Assembly (NCBI GenBank): GCA_021647535.1
Contig: JAKIUO010000141.1
Coordinates: forward strand, 1-7,798
DNA length: 7,798 bases
Source of the DNA: Hyphomicrobiaceae bacterium
GTDB lineage: Bacteria; Pseudomonadota; Alphaproteobacteria; Rhizobiales; JAKIUO01
Direction of reading: 5' to 3'
Each line of letters opens with the position of its first letter. Positions within the stretch are counted from its first letter, which is position 1. Both the position numbers and the translations under genes were made by a program. The notes beneath the pieces were generated by a model. It made no database searches and was not told the origin of the DNA. It worked only from the letters and a program-made list of their open reading frames with translations. This document shows, in pieces, positions 1 through 6,463 of the stretch.

Positions 1-1135
1 CCTGAAATCGTTCCCCTTCGCTCAATTGCTCATACCAGCCCCAGGGGCGATAAACCCGCCGGTGCTCGGTGGCTTCGCTGCGCTCCTCGGCCTGCAGTTT
101 TTCAACGATGATCTTGACGTCTTGCGCATGATCCTTGCTGGCTAGCAAAATGGCGTCCTTGGTGGCAATGGCCAGCACATTGTCAAGCCCGACCGTTGTC
201 AGGCAAGTGCCATGAGTGCTGTGTACAAAACTGTTTGTTGTATTGTGCAAAACGGTGTCGCCCTTGGTGACATTGCCGTCCTCATCCTTGTCCATGACAT
301 CCCATATGGCCGACCAGGCACCAAGATCATTCCACTCCGTCGAAAGCGGTATGCATTTGATGCCTTTAGCTTTTTCCATAATGGCATAGTCAAGAGAAAT
401 GCTTTCGCAGGCGCCATAAGAGGCCTGATCAAGACGCAGAAAATCAAGATCATGATCGGCTTTTTCCAGCGCCTTGCGGCAATTTTCAAGTATGCTCGGC
501 GCATGAGCGGCAAAGGCATCAATCATGGTGCCGGCGCGATAGAGGAAAATACCGGCGTTCCAGTAAAAATTTCCAGCAGCCAGATATTTCTCAGCCTTTT
601 TGCGCGCCGGTTTTTCTACGAAGCGCACCACATCATTACCGCTGGTTTCAATATAACCATAGCCGGTTTCAGGTGCGGTTGGCGTGATGCCATAGGTGAC
701 GAGATGGCCGTTGGCCGCCTCGCTTGCCCCTGAAATAATGGTATCCTGAAATTTTTGCACATCCTTGATAACATGATCAGAAGGCAGTAACAAAACCAAC
801 GCATTGGGGTCTTCTTCACCGGCCCGCAGAGCAGCGATAAGCGCCGCCGGGGCCGTATTTCGGCCAACGGGCTCCAGAATAATGTCTCTGGCAGAGATAC
901 CCATGGCCTGCATCTGTTCGGCAATAATAAAGCGATGATCATTATTGGCCAGCACCGATGGTTGCGCAAAAGCCGCCCCATCAAGGCGCTTGATCGTCTG
1001 CTGCAGCAGGCTGTCGTCACCGACCAGTTTTAGAAACTGTTTCGGGTAAGACTTGCGTGACAGAGGCCATAAGCGTGTGCCCGAACCGCCTGACAAAATA
1101 TAGGGATGGATCGATTGTGTGTTGCTGGTACTCAT
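1..1135 (-). CDS. manC: Mannose-1-phosphate guanylyltransferase / mannose-6-phosphate isomerase (ManC/AlgA type), C-terminus outside window
   Basis: Makes GDP-mannose from mannose-1-phosphate and GTP in the cytosol; the fused type II isomerase domain of this family interconverts fructose-6-P and mannose-6-P. GDP-mannose feeds exopolysaccharide, LPS or glycan synthesis. Reading the minus strand from ATG 1135 gives 378 uninterrupted residues to the window edge. Visible motifs are the pyrophosphorylase signature GGSGTRLWPLSR (residues 16-27) with PKQF (31-34), EPVGRNTAPA (88-97), PSDH (118-121), ETGYGYI (156-162), FVEKP (172-176), NAGIF (193-197) and WNDLGAW (268-274). RPWGWYEQL near residues 363-371 followed by GERF opens the C-terminal cupin isomerase domain, which continues off the window; full proteins are about 470 residues. 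The start is the first ATG before the conserved N-terminus; a weak GAGTGA lies about 8 bases upstream. No frameshift was seen. The next gene on this strand ends 377 bp upstream, beyond a repeat, so manC probably has its own promoter. Confidence 0.95.
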   Translation of the reverse strand, partial: MSTSNTQSIHPYILSGGSGTRLWPLSRKSYPKQFLKLVGDDSLLQQTIKRLDGAAFAQPSVLANNDHRFIIAEQMQAMGISARDIILEPVGRNTAPAALIAALRAGEEDPNALVLLLPSDHVIKDVQKFQDTIISGASEAANGHLVTYGITPTAPETGYGYIETSGNDVVRFVEKPARKKAEKYLAAGNFYWNAGIFLYRAGTMIDAFAAHAPSILENCRKALEKADHDLDFLRLDQASYGACESISLDYAIMEKAKGIKCIPLSTEWNDLGAWSAIWDVMDKDEDGNVTKGDTVLHNTTNSFVHSTHGTCLTTVGLDNVLAIATKDAILLASKDHAQDVKIIVEKLQAEERSEATEHRRVYRPWGWYEQLSEGERFQ

Positions 1136-1314
1136 GAATTTCACTCGCTGAACTGAACTGCCCTCATCTATACAGGCAAAAAGAAAACAGAGTGCCAAAG
1201 GGGCCAGATATTACCTGCTAATGTCAACAGATTGTTAATTTTTTGCTCTGCTTATCGCTCAGATTGAATAAGACCTTAACCAATTTGAGGCCCCAGGGGT
1301 TACTTCTCAGAGCT
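1136..1314. other. manC upstream region, no gene
   Basis: This is the left part of the 376-bp gene-free stretch 1136-1511. On the minus strand it should carry the manC promoter and leader. A perfect TTGACA lies on the minus strand at 1227-1222, but no acceptable -10 box is found 16-18 bases downstream; a TATAGA at 1172-1167 has no good -35 at normal spacing. I therefore see no promoter I would assign. No RNA gene, clear riboswitch fold or small ORF with a ribosome binding site was recognised. Confidence 0.5.
1292..1309. repeat. Left copy of a direct repeat flanking repeat element copy 1
   Basis: CCCAGGGGTTACTTCTCA here recurs as CCCAGGTTACTTCTTCA at 1498-1514, on the far side of the 180-bp element; the two differ only by small indels. 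The left copy ends 5 bases before the element's terminal inverted repeat. The right copy begins 3 bases after it and includes the stop codon of the DUF1877 gene. This could be a target duplication made on insertion, or a duplication of the gene's 3' edge. Ten bases, GGTTACTTCT, match exactly (1298-1307 and 1502-1511). Confidence 0.6.
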
Positions 1315-1494
1315 ATTCAATTCTCGCACTACTCGCTTCGCGAATGGGCTGTCGCCCACACCCACTCGGGGAAAGCGTTCCCCGCCCCCCTTCTTTCTTA
1401 AATTTAATCCAAAAAGGGGTGGGTTTGGGAGGTCTCCTCCCAAGCGGGTGCGGGTGGCAACCCGCTTGCCAAGCAAAGGTTTCGAGAATTGAAT
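1315..1494. repeat. BIME-like palindromic repeat element, copy 1 (two inverted half-units)
   Basis: A 180-bp element bounded by perfect 12-bp inverted repeats: ATTCAATTCTCG at 1315-1326 and CGAGAATTGAAT at 1483-1494. Inside, left to right: CGCTTCGCGA (1334-1343); hairpin TGGGC/GCCCA (1345-1358); hairpin CGGGGAA/TTCCCCG (1367-1384); an A/T-rich spacer (about 1391-1415); hairpin TTGGGAGG/CCTCCCAA (1425-1443); hairpin GCGGGT/ACCCGC (1450-1465). The left half is laid out as the reverse complement of the right half. Both halves recur downstream: 1315-1383 resembles 7574-7641 in the same orientation, and 1433-1476 matches 7521-7564 inverted with one mismatch. It encodes no protein and sits between two same-strand genes. 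The organisation resembles REP/BIME or MITE-type non-autonomous elements; family membership is inferred. Confidence 0.8.
1411..1443 (-). terminator. Possible terminator after the DUF1877 gene, carried by repeat copy 1
   Basis: On the minus strand an 8-bp stem (arms 1443-1436 and 1432-1425, 3-base loop) is followed nine bases later by five T residues (1415-1411). It lies about 70 bp past the DUF1877 stop. The gap between stem and T-run is longer than in a classical intrinsic terminator, so termination here is a guess. Confidence 0.35.
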
Positions 1495-1497
1495 GGT

Positions 1498-1514
1498 CCC
1501 AGGTTACTTCTTCA
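1498..1514. repeat. Right copy of the direct repeat flanking repeat element copy 1
   Basis: CCCAGGTTACTTCTTCA; partner of 1292-1309. The last three bases are the stop codon (TGA on the minus strand) of the DUF1877 gene, so if this is a target duplication, the element inserted immediately downstream of that gene without damaging it. Confidence 0.6.
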
Positions 1515-2168
1515 CCCCATCACTTTAAACACCGCCAGATTTTGCCCGGCCGCCTCTTCGAAAAACGTCATCAGCCCTTGCAGGTTTGGTAACAATATTT
1601 CGTCATAGGCTTTTTGCTTCTCGCCCTGCCACGGCCCGGGGATTTCAAGATTGTGCATTTTTTTCGGATCATAGTTCTTGCCCCATTCCTCAATGGAACG
1701 ACTGGAGAGCTCTGCAAACAGCTGGCGCACCTGTCTGGCCGTAAATGAGCGGTTTTGTTTGTTCCGTCCGCCATTGCCAATTTTGGTGCCACCGACAATC
1801 GGTGATTTCAGTGCTGGTTCGCTCATAAAAGGTAGGTACGAAAACCACCCCTTTTCGACATTTGTTCCGGTCAGCAAAAAATGAATACCGCGCCAGCTTT
1901 GGTCAAGGTCAAGCTGAAACACGGATTTATATCCCTTTTTACGCGGCTCATAGGCGATCCATGGATTATTGGCGCGTTTGGCATAGTCCTGATTTTCCTG
2001 CTGCGTGCGCGCCAGATATTTCTCATACGCTGCCGCACTCATCGCGCTGCGCCGTTTTTGATCTTTTTCATGGGTGCGCTCAAATGCGGGCAAACGCTTT
2101 GGATGAGCCATCAGCTCGGCCAGATTTTGAGGGGTGAGCGCATAAAAGGTCATTTTGAAGCCCAGCAT
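1512..2168 (-). CDS. DUF1877 (YfbM-like) family protein, function unknown
   Basis: A 218-residue protein with no signal peptide or membrane segment, so presumably cytosolic. The family pattern is clear: an N-terminal MTFYALTPQNLAEL stretch, the core LDLDQSWRGIHFLLTG (residues 86-101), then PIVGGTKIG (123-131), a helical segment SFTARQVRQLFAEL (141-154) and a C-terminal helix-strand NLQGLMTFFEEAA...LAVFKVMG. E. coli YfbM is about 165 residues; the extra length here is mostly a charged segment at residues 30-80, rich in K, R, E and Q. No catalytic residues are known for the family and I assign no function. The ATG at 2168 is supported by AAGGA eight bases upstream; M6 is an alternative. The Shine-Dalgarno overlaps the stop region of yggS, 12 bp away, so the two are likely co-transcribed and possibly translationally coupled. 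The stop codon abuts the repeat at 1498-1514. Confidence 0.85.
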   Translation of the reverse strand: MLGFKMTFYALTPQNLAELMAHPKRLPAFERTHEKDQKRRSAMSAAAYEKYLARTQQENQDYAKRANNPWIAYEPRKKGYKSVFQLDLDQSWRGIHFLLTGTNVEKGWFSYLPFMSEPALKSPIVGGTKIGNGGRNKQNRSFTARQVRQLFAELSSRSIEEWGKNYDPKKMHNLEIPGPWQGEKQKAYDEILLPNLQGLMTFFEEAAGQNLAVFKVMG

Positions 2169-2180
2169 ATTTTTTCCTTC

Positions 2181-2843
2181 CTATCTATAATCCCGTGCCC
2201 CGAAAATGGCCGACCCAACGCGCACATAGGTTGCCCCCAGCGCCACCGCCGTTTCAAAATCAGCGCTCATGCCCATGGACAGTTTTTCAAGCCCCAACTC
2301 ATCAGCATATTTTTTCAGTAAGGCAAAATGAAGTGCTGGTTCCTCGTCAACCGGGGGAATGCACATCAAACCAGCGATCTTTAATTGCAGTTCATCGCGG
2401 CAAAAAGAAACGAAATCGGCAAGCTGTAACGGTGCAATGCCAGCTTTTTGCGGCTCTTCCCCGGTATTGACCTGAATGAGCAGCTCAACCTCCCTGCCCT
2501 GGCTGTCCATTTCCTTCTTGAGCGCCCTAGCGATTTTCTCGCGGTCCACCGTATGAATGACATCAAACAGCTCAACCGCCTCCTTCGTCTTGTTGGATTG
2601 CAGCGGCCCAATAAGATGCAGCTCGATATTGTCATATTGCTCGCGCAATTGAGGCCATTTTCTTTGCGCTTCCTGCACGCGGTTTTCACCAAAACGTTTT
2701 TGCCCCGCTTGCAGAACGGGCAGAATCTGTTCAACTGCAAACATCTTGCTCACCGCGATGAGGTCAATTTCATCGGGATTGCGCCCGGCCTCTTTGCAGG
2801 CCGCACGCATCTGTTTTTTCACAATTGCAAGATTGCTACTCAT
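2181..2843 (-). CDS. yggS: YggS/PLPBP family pyridoxal-phosphate homeostasis protein
   Basis: A single-domain, alanine-racemase-like TIM-barrel protein that binds pyridoxal 5'-phosphate without known enzymatic activity. In the family it maintains the free PLP pool and influences amino- and keto-acid metabolism. The 220-residue length is close to that of E. coli YggS (234). Visible hallmarks are the PLP lysine K33 in IAVSKM, FGENRVQEA (51-59), HLIGPLQSNK (76-85), a QVNTGEEPQKAG stretch (124-135), SMGMSADFE (189-197) and RVGSAIFG (208-215). The ATG at 2843 is preceded by AAGGGG about 6 bases upstream. It is divergent from leuS and heads a two-gene unit with the DUF1877 gene. Only 29 bp separate the start from repeat copy 2, so its promoter probably lies in or beyond that repeat, giving a structured leader. 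Confidence 0.95.
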   Translation of the reverse strand: MSSNLAIVKKQMRAACKEAGRNPDEIDLIAVSKMFAVEQILPVLQAGQKRFGENRVQEAQRKWPQLREQYDNIELHLIGPLQSNKTKEAVELFDVIHTVDREKIARALKKEMDSQGREVELLIQVNTGEEPQKAGIAPLQLADFVSFCRDELQLKIAGLMCIPPVDEEPALHFALLKKYADELGLEKLSMGMSADFETAVALGATYVRVGSAIFGARDYR

Positions 2844-2872
2844 TTCAGCCCCTTTTAATGTCTTTGCAGACG

Positions 2873-3026
2873 GTATTGGGGACTAGTCCCCAAACCCCAA
2901 TACTTTCAAAAATGTAATTGAAAGTATTCCTCTGTTTTTCATGCATCCCTTCAATATCAAAAAGAAAGGGGCTTGGGGAAATCCTTTTCCCCAAGCGGGT
3001 CTGGGCAGCAGCCCAGTCGCGAAGCG
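2873..3026. repeat. BIME-like palindromic repeat element, copy 2 (left half truncated)
   Basis: It fills most of the 289-bp gap between yggS and leuS. Left to right: an 18-bp perfect palindrome TTGGGGACTAGTCCCCAA (2876-2893) followed by ACCCC; an A/T-rich spacer with its own hairpin (2899-2928); a 10-bp stem GCTTGGGGAA/TTCCCCAAGC (2971-2980, 2987-2996, 6-base loop); GCGGGT; stem CTGGGC/GCCCAG (3001-3016); and TCGCGAAGCG (3017-3026). The right half-unit is complete. The left one keeps only its first hairpin and lacks the TGGGC/GCCCA hairpin and CGCTTCGCGA present in copies 1 and 3. TCGCGAAGCG also occurs at 7723-7732. The repeat is open in frame with leuS from 2941. Confidence 0.75.
2899..2928. 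repeat. 11-bp perfect inverted repeat inside repeat copy 2, with alternative pairing partner
   Basis: AATACTTTCAA (2899-2909) and TTGAAAGTATT (2918-2928) form a perfect stem with an 8-base loop. The left arm overlaps CCCCAATAC (2895-2903), which also pairs perfectly with GTATTGGGG (2873-2881). The two stems cannot form together, and the second also excludes the palindrome at 2876-2893. This region lies 30-85 bases upstream of yggS, within its likely leader. Confidence 0.6.
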
Positions 3027-3061
3027 AACTCCACCTATCCGCCTTTTTGCCTGCTCTTCCC

Positions 3062-3090
3062 TTGACCAACAAGCGTTTTTTGTCCTTGAT
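3062..3090 (+). promoter_or_regulatory. Candidate leuS promoter
   Basis: TTGACC at 3062-3067 is a good -35 match. A 17-base spacer leads to CTTGAT at 3085-3090, which matches the sigma-70 -10 consensus at only three of six positions. It lies just outside repeat copy 2 and 43 bases before the leuS ATG, a suitable position. It is the best candidate visible, not a strong one. Confidence 0.35.
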
Positions 3091-3132
3091 GCGGCCAGCA
3101 ACATTAAAAATTACAAGGCATGGACACAGATC

Positions 3133-5739
3133 ATGGCAAGCGAGCGCTATAACGCCCCGAACCGCGAAAAACACTGGCAAAAAGTCTGGCAGGAAAAAGA
3201 TATTTTTTCTACTGACACTGAGAGTGAGCGGCCTAAATATTATGTGCTGGAGATGTTCCCCTACCCGTCTGGCCGCATCCATATTGGTCATGTGCGCAAT
3301 TATGCCATGGGGGATGTGGTGGCGCGTTTTAAACGGGCCAAGGGTTTTAATGTTCTGCATCCCATGGGCTGGGATGCGTTTGGGATGCCAGCTGAAAATG
3401 CGGCGATGAAAAACAAGGTGCATCCTGGCGAATGGACCTATGAGAACATAGCCAATATGCGCGAGCAGATGAAAATGCTCGGCCTGTCCATCGACTGGGA
3501 TCGTGAGTTCGCCACTTGTGATGTTGAATATTATCATCAGCAACAAAAACTGTTTCTGGATTTTTTGGATAAAGACCTGGCCTTTCGGCGCACCAGCAAA
3601 GTCAACTGGGATCCGGTCGATCATACGGTGCTGGCCAATGAACAGGTTATTGATGGCAAGGGCTGGCGTTCTGGCGCGCCAGTTGAGCAGCGCGAGTTGA
3701 CGCAATGGTTTTTCCGCATCACCCGCTATGCCGATGATCTGCTCGACAGTCTTGAGGATCTAAAACGCTGGCCGGAAAAAGTGCGGACCATGCAGCATAA
3801 CTGGATCGGCAAAAGCGAGGGTGCCTTACTGCGTTTTGAGCTGGGTGAACAAAACCGCCCCGAGGGATTTTTTCAGATAGAGGTTTTCACCACCCGGTCA
3901 GATACCTTGTTTGGTGCCAGTTTTTGCGCGCTTTCTCCCGGCCACCCCCTCACCCGAAAACTGGCGGAAGACAATAGCGAACTGGCCGCTTTCATAAAAG
4001 AGTGCGAACAGCTCGGCACGGCCCTTGAAGATATCGAAAAAGCCGAGAAAAAAGGTATTGATACCGGTCTCACTGTCAGCCATCCGCTGGATGACAATTG
4101 GCAGATCCCCGTCTATGTGGCCAATTTTGTTTTGATGGACTATGGCACCGGTGCTGTTTTTGGCTGCCCGGCCCATGATCAGCGCGATCTTGACTTCGCC
4201 CGCAAATATAATCTGGATGTCACCCCGGTTGTCATCCCCGCCAATGAAGATCCGGCTGACTATAAAATAGCAGACATCGCTTATACTGGTCCTGGCAAAT
4301 TGGCCAATTCTCGTTTTCTCGATGGGCTGGAAATGGAAGCGGCCAAAAGCGCCGTCATTACCGAGCTTGACAAAAACGGCAAGGCAGAACGCCAGACGCA
4401 ATATCGTTTGCGCGACTGGGGCATTTCGCGCCAGCGTTATTGGGGCTGCCCTATTCCGATCATTCATTGCAAGACATGCGATATTGTGCCGGTGCCTGTG
4501 GAAGACCTGCCGGTTAAATTGCCCGATGATGTCAGTTTCGACAAGCCCGGCAATCCGCTTGAACATCACCCCACATGGAAAAATGTCAAATGCCCGAAAT
4601 GCGGTAGTGAAGCCCGGCGCGAAACAGATACCATGGACACCTTTGTCGATAGCTCCTGGTACTATGCCCGTTTTTGTTCGCCAAAGGCCGATGTACCGGT
4701 GGTGGCCAAAGAGGTTAACAAATGGTTACCGGTCGATCAGTATATTGGCGGCGTTGAGCACGCTATTTTGCATCTGCTCTATTCGCGCTTTTTTGCACGG
4801 GCCATGTGCGAAACCGGCCATCTTGAAGTCAAGGAACCCTTTGCCGGTCTGTTCACCCAGGGCATGGTCAATCACGAAACCTATAAAGACGAGAACGGCG
4901 ACTGGCTGTCTCCTTCTGATGTCCGCATTGAGGGCGAGGGTAAAAACCGCAAGGCCGTTCATGATCGCACTGGGGCACCGGTCACCATCGGCCCCATTGA
5001 AAAAATGTCGAAGTCGAAACTGAACACCATTGATCCCAGTGAAATCCTCGCCCATTACGGCGCCGATACAGCCCGCTGGTTTATGCTGTCCGATAGCCCC
5101 CCTGAACGCGATGTGGAATGGACGCAGGCCGGGGCCGAAGGTGCATGGCGTTTTGTCCATCGCCTCAACAGGCTCATAGAAGAAGCTTTGCCAAAACTGG
5201 CCAAAGCTGAGGCCCCCGAACCAGATGATTTTGATGAGGCCGCAAAAACATTGCGACAACAGTCTCACAAAGCCATTGACGCAGTCGAACAGGATCTGGA
5301 AAATCTGCGGTTTAATCGTGCCGTCGCGCAAATCTACGAATTTACCAATCATCTAGGCAGCGCCACAAAAAGCTTTGAGGCGGCCAATGAAGGCCAGGCT
5401 TTTGCCCTGCGCGAAGCCGCAACTTTCCTCGTGCAGATGTTCGCACCAATGATGCCTCATCTCGCAGAAGAGTGCTGGGCGCGGCTTCAATACCACACTC
5501 TGGTGGTTGATTCACCATGGCCTAAGGCAAATCAAGCCCTTCTCATTGACGAAACCATCAAAATTGCCGTACAAGTGAACGGTAAGCGCAGGGATGAATT
5601 GACAATTTCACCTGATGCCAGCAAAAACAGTATCGAAAAAGCTGCGCTGGCACTCGATAATGTCAAACGATCCATCGGGGATAAAAAGGTAAAAAAAGTC
5701 ATTATCGTTCCAAAACGGATCGTCAATATTGTTATCTGA
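3133..5739 (+). CDS. leuS: Leucyl-tRNA synthetase (class I)
   Basis: Charges tRNA-Leu with leucine using ATP, in the cytosol. The 868-residue length fits bacterial LeuRS. The catalytic Rossmann fold has HIGH at residues 50-53 and KMSKS at 624-628. The CP1 editing domain (about 220-410), which hydrolyses mischarged tRNA, keeps TTRSDT (253-258) and GCPAHDQRD (344-352), including the aspartate (D352) that binds the substrate amino group. Cysteines 446/449 and 487/490 form a likely zinc site. The anticodon-binding helical domain is about 670-800, and a C-terminal domain ends in VNIVI. The frame stays open upstream to an ATG at 2941, but that extension translates repeat copy 2. The ATG at 3133 gives the usual start MASERYN, with AAGG 14 bases upstream, rather distant. 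It diverges from yggS and is followed by lptE on the same strand. Confidence 0.97.
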   Translation: MASERYNAPNREKHWQKVWQEKDIFSTDTESERPKYYVLEMFPYPSGRIHIGHVRNYAMGDVVARFKRAKGFNVLHPMGWDAFGMPAENAAMKNKVHPGEWTYENIANMREQMKMLGLSIDWDREFATCDVEYYHQQQKLFLDFLDKDLAFRRTSKVNWDPVDHTVLANEQVIDGKGWRSGAPVEQRELTQWFFRITRYADDLLDSLEDLKRWPEKVRTMQHNWIGKSEGALLRFELGEQNRPEGFFQIEVFTTRSDTLFGASFCALSPGHPLTRKLAEDNSELAAFIKECEQLGTALEDIEKAEKKGIDTGLTVSHPLDDNWQIPVYVANFVLMDYGTGAVFGCPAHDQRDLDFARKYNLDVTPVVIPANEDPADYKIADIAYTGPGKLANSRFLDGLEMEAAKSAVITELDKNGKAERQTQYRLRDWGISRQRYWGCPIPIIHCKTCDIVPVPVEDLPVKLPDDVSFDKPGNPLEHHPTWKNVKCPKCGSEARRETDTMDTFVDSSWYYARFCSPKADVPVVAKEVNKWLPVDQYIGGVEHAILHLLYSRFFARAMCETGHLEVKEPFAGLFTQGMVNHETYKDENGDWLSPSDVRIEGEGKNRKAVHDRTGAPVTIGPIEKMSKSKLNTIDPSEILAHYGADTARWFMLSDSPPERDVEWTQAGAEGAWRFVHRLNRLIEEALPKLAKAEAPEPDDFDEAAKTLRQQSHKAIDAVEQDLENLRFNRAVAQIYEFTNHLGSATKSFEAANEGQAFALREAATFLVQMFAPMMPHLAEECWARLQYHTLVVDSPWPKANQALLIDETIKIAVQVNGKRRDELTISPDASKNSIEKAALALDNVKRSIGDKKVKKVIIVPKRIVNIVI

Positions 5740-5832
5740 CAGCATTGGTCCTCAATGAAACGATTAGTGATTTTGTGTAAAAGAAGAACGGCTGGAGGAC
5801 TGGCCGTCATACTTTTTTGGGGAATGGCTCAT

Positions 5833-6381
5833 ATGGCCGAAATAAAGATTGCTGCGAAACGTACTTCTCATAAAAGTGCTTTCAGAAAAATCACGTCTTT
5901 AGGCGCGGTTATCATCTTTGCCATGTCCGTTAGTGCCTGCCGTCCCATGTATGGAGAAACCAGTCTTGGCAGTAACGCCACTTACGAACTGGCTTCCATT
6001 GATATTAATACAATCCCTGGTCGTGTTGGCCAACAGATCCGCAATCAACTGATTTTTCTTTTTACAGGTGGTAATCGTTCTGTCGCCCCAAAATACAAAC
6101 TGAACGTGGTTTATCGCCAGTCTATTGCCTATGTATTGTTTAAAAGAAGTCAGGATGCGGCTGGACAGATTTTATCTATTGACGCCACTTTCACCCTTAA
6201 AGACCTAGACGGCAAGAAGATATTGATGAAGTCCAAAAGTCATGCCAGAGCGGCATTTGACAAGCATTCTTCAACTTATGCCAACGTCCGTGCTAAACGC
6301 AATGCTGAAAATCGTGCCGCAAAAGATATCGCTAATGATATCAATACCAGAATTGCAGCTTATATCTCCAGCAATCGCTAG
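5833..6381 (+). CDS. lptE: LPS-assembly lipoprotein LptE
   Basis: An outer-membrane lipoprotein that plugs the LptD barrel and helps deliver LPS to the cell surface. With the ATG at 5833 the product has 182 residues. A basic N-region is followed by the hydrophobic stretch LGAVIIFAMSV (23-33) and lipobox VSAC, with lipidated Cys36. After the cysteine, RPMYG is the typical start of alphaproteobacterial LptE, and IPGRVGQQIRNQL (61-73) is a family-like segment. Sequence conservation in this family is low, so the position between leuS and holA is important evidence. The start is uncertain: 5833 has GGGGA 9 bases upstream and gives a plausible signal peptide, while in-frame ATGs at 5824 and 5755 would lengthen it. 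The 5755 start, 15 bp after leuS, would place the lipobox cysteine at residue 62, unusually far in. A strong GGAGGA at 5794-5799 has no usable in-frame start after it. Confidence 0.85.
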   Translation: MAEIKIAAKRTSHKSAFRKITSLGAVIIFAMSVSACRPMYGETSLGSNATYELASIDINTIPGRVGQQIRNQLIFLFTGGNRSVAPKYKLNVVYRQSIAYVLFKRSQDAAGQILSIDATFTLKDLDGKKILMKSKSHARAAFDKHSSTYANVRAKRNAENRAAKDIANDINTRIAAYISSNR

Positions 6382-6392
6382 GATTATAATCC
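6381..6392. repeat. 12-bp perfect palindrome between lptE and holA
   Basis: GGATTATAATCC starts on the last base of the lptE stop codon and contains TATAAT, a consensus -10 box. No -35 match is present 16-18 bases upstream, so I do not call a promoter. The 82-bp lptE-holA gap otherwise has only a 5-bp stem (CCTCT 6407-6411 / AGAGG 6422-6426). Confidence 0.4.
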
Positions 6393-6463
6393 GCGAGCTG
6401 CTATCCCCTCTATAAAGTCAAAGAGGTCGATTTACGATCTTTGTTTTCTTGCGGGGACTTTTC

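Noticed and set aside
1180..1200. Sigma-54 promoter for manC (minus-strand TTGGCAC)
   Set aside because: At the required spacing the -12 element reads TTTC, lacking the essential GC.
1199..1227. Sigma-70 promoter for manC based on a perfect minus-strand TTGACA (1227-1222)
   Set aside because: At 16-18 base spacing there is no -10-like hexamer; TAATAT is only about 8 bases away.
1315..1494. CRISPR array or small RNA gene in the hairpin-rich stretch
   Set aside because: There are no regularly spaced direct repeats with unique spacers, and the hairpins belong to a dispersed repeat also present at two other loci.
1344..1592. Plus-strand ORF over repeat copy 1 and the DUF1877 3' end
   Set aside because: It is repeat translation plus antisense of a real gene, with no ribosome binding site or family resemblance.
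2845..3705. 286-codon minus-strand ORF over the leuS 5' region
   Set aside because: Antisense shadow of leuS and repeat copy 2; no recognisable domain, and leuS is certain on the other strand.
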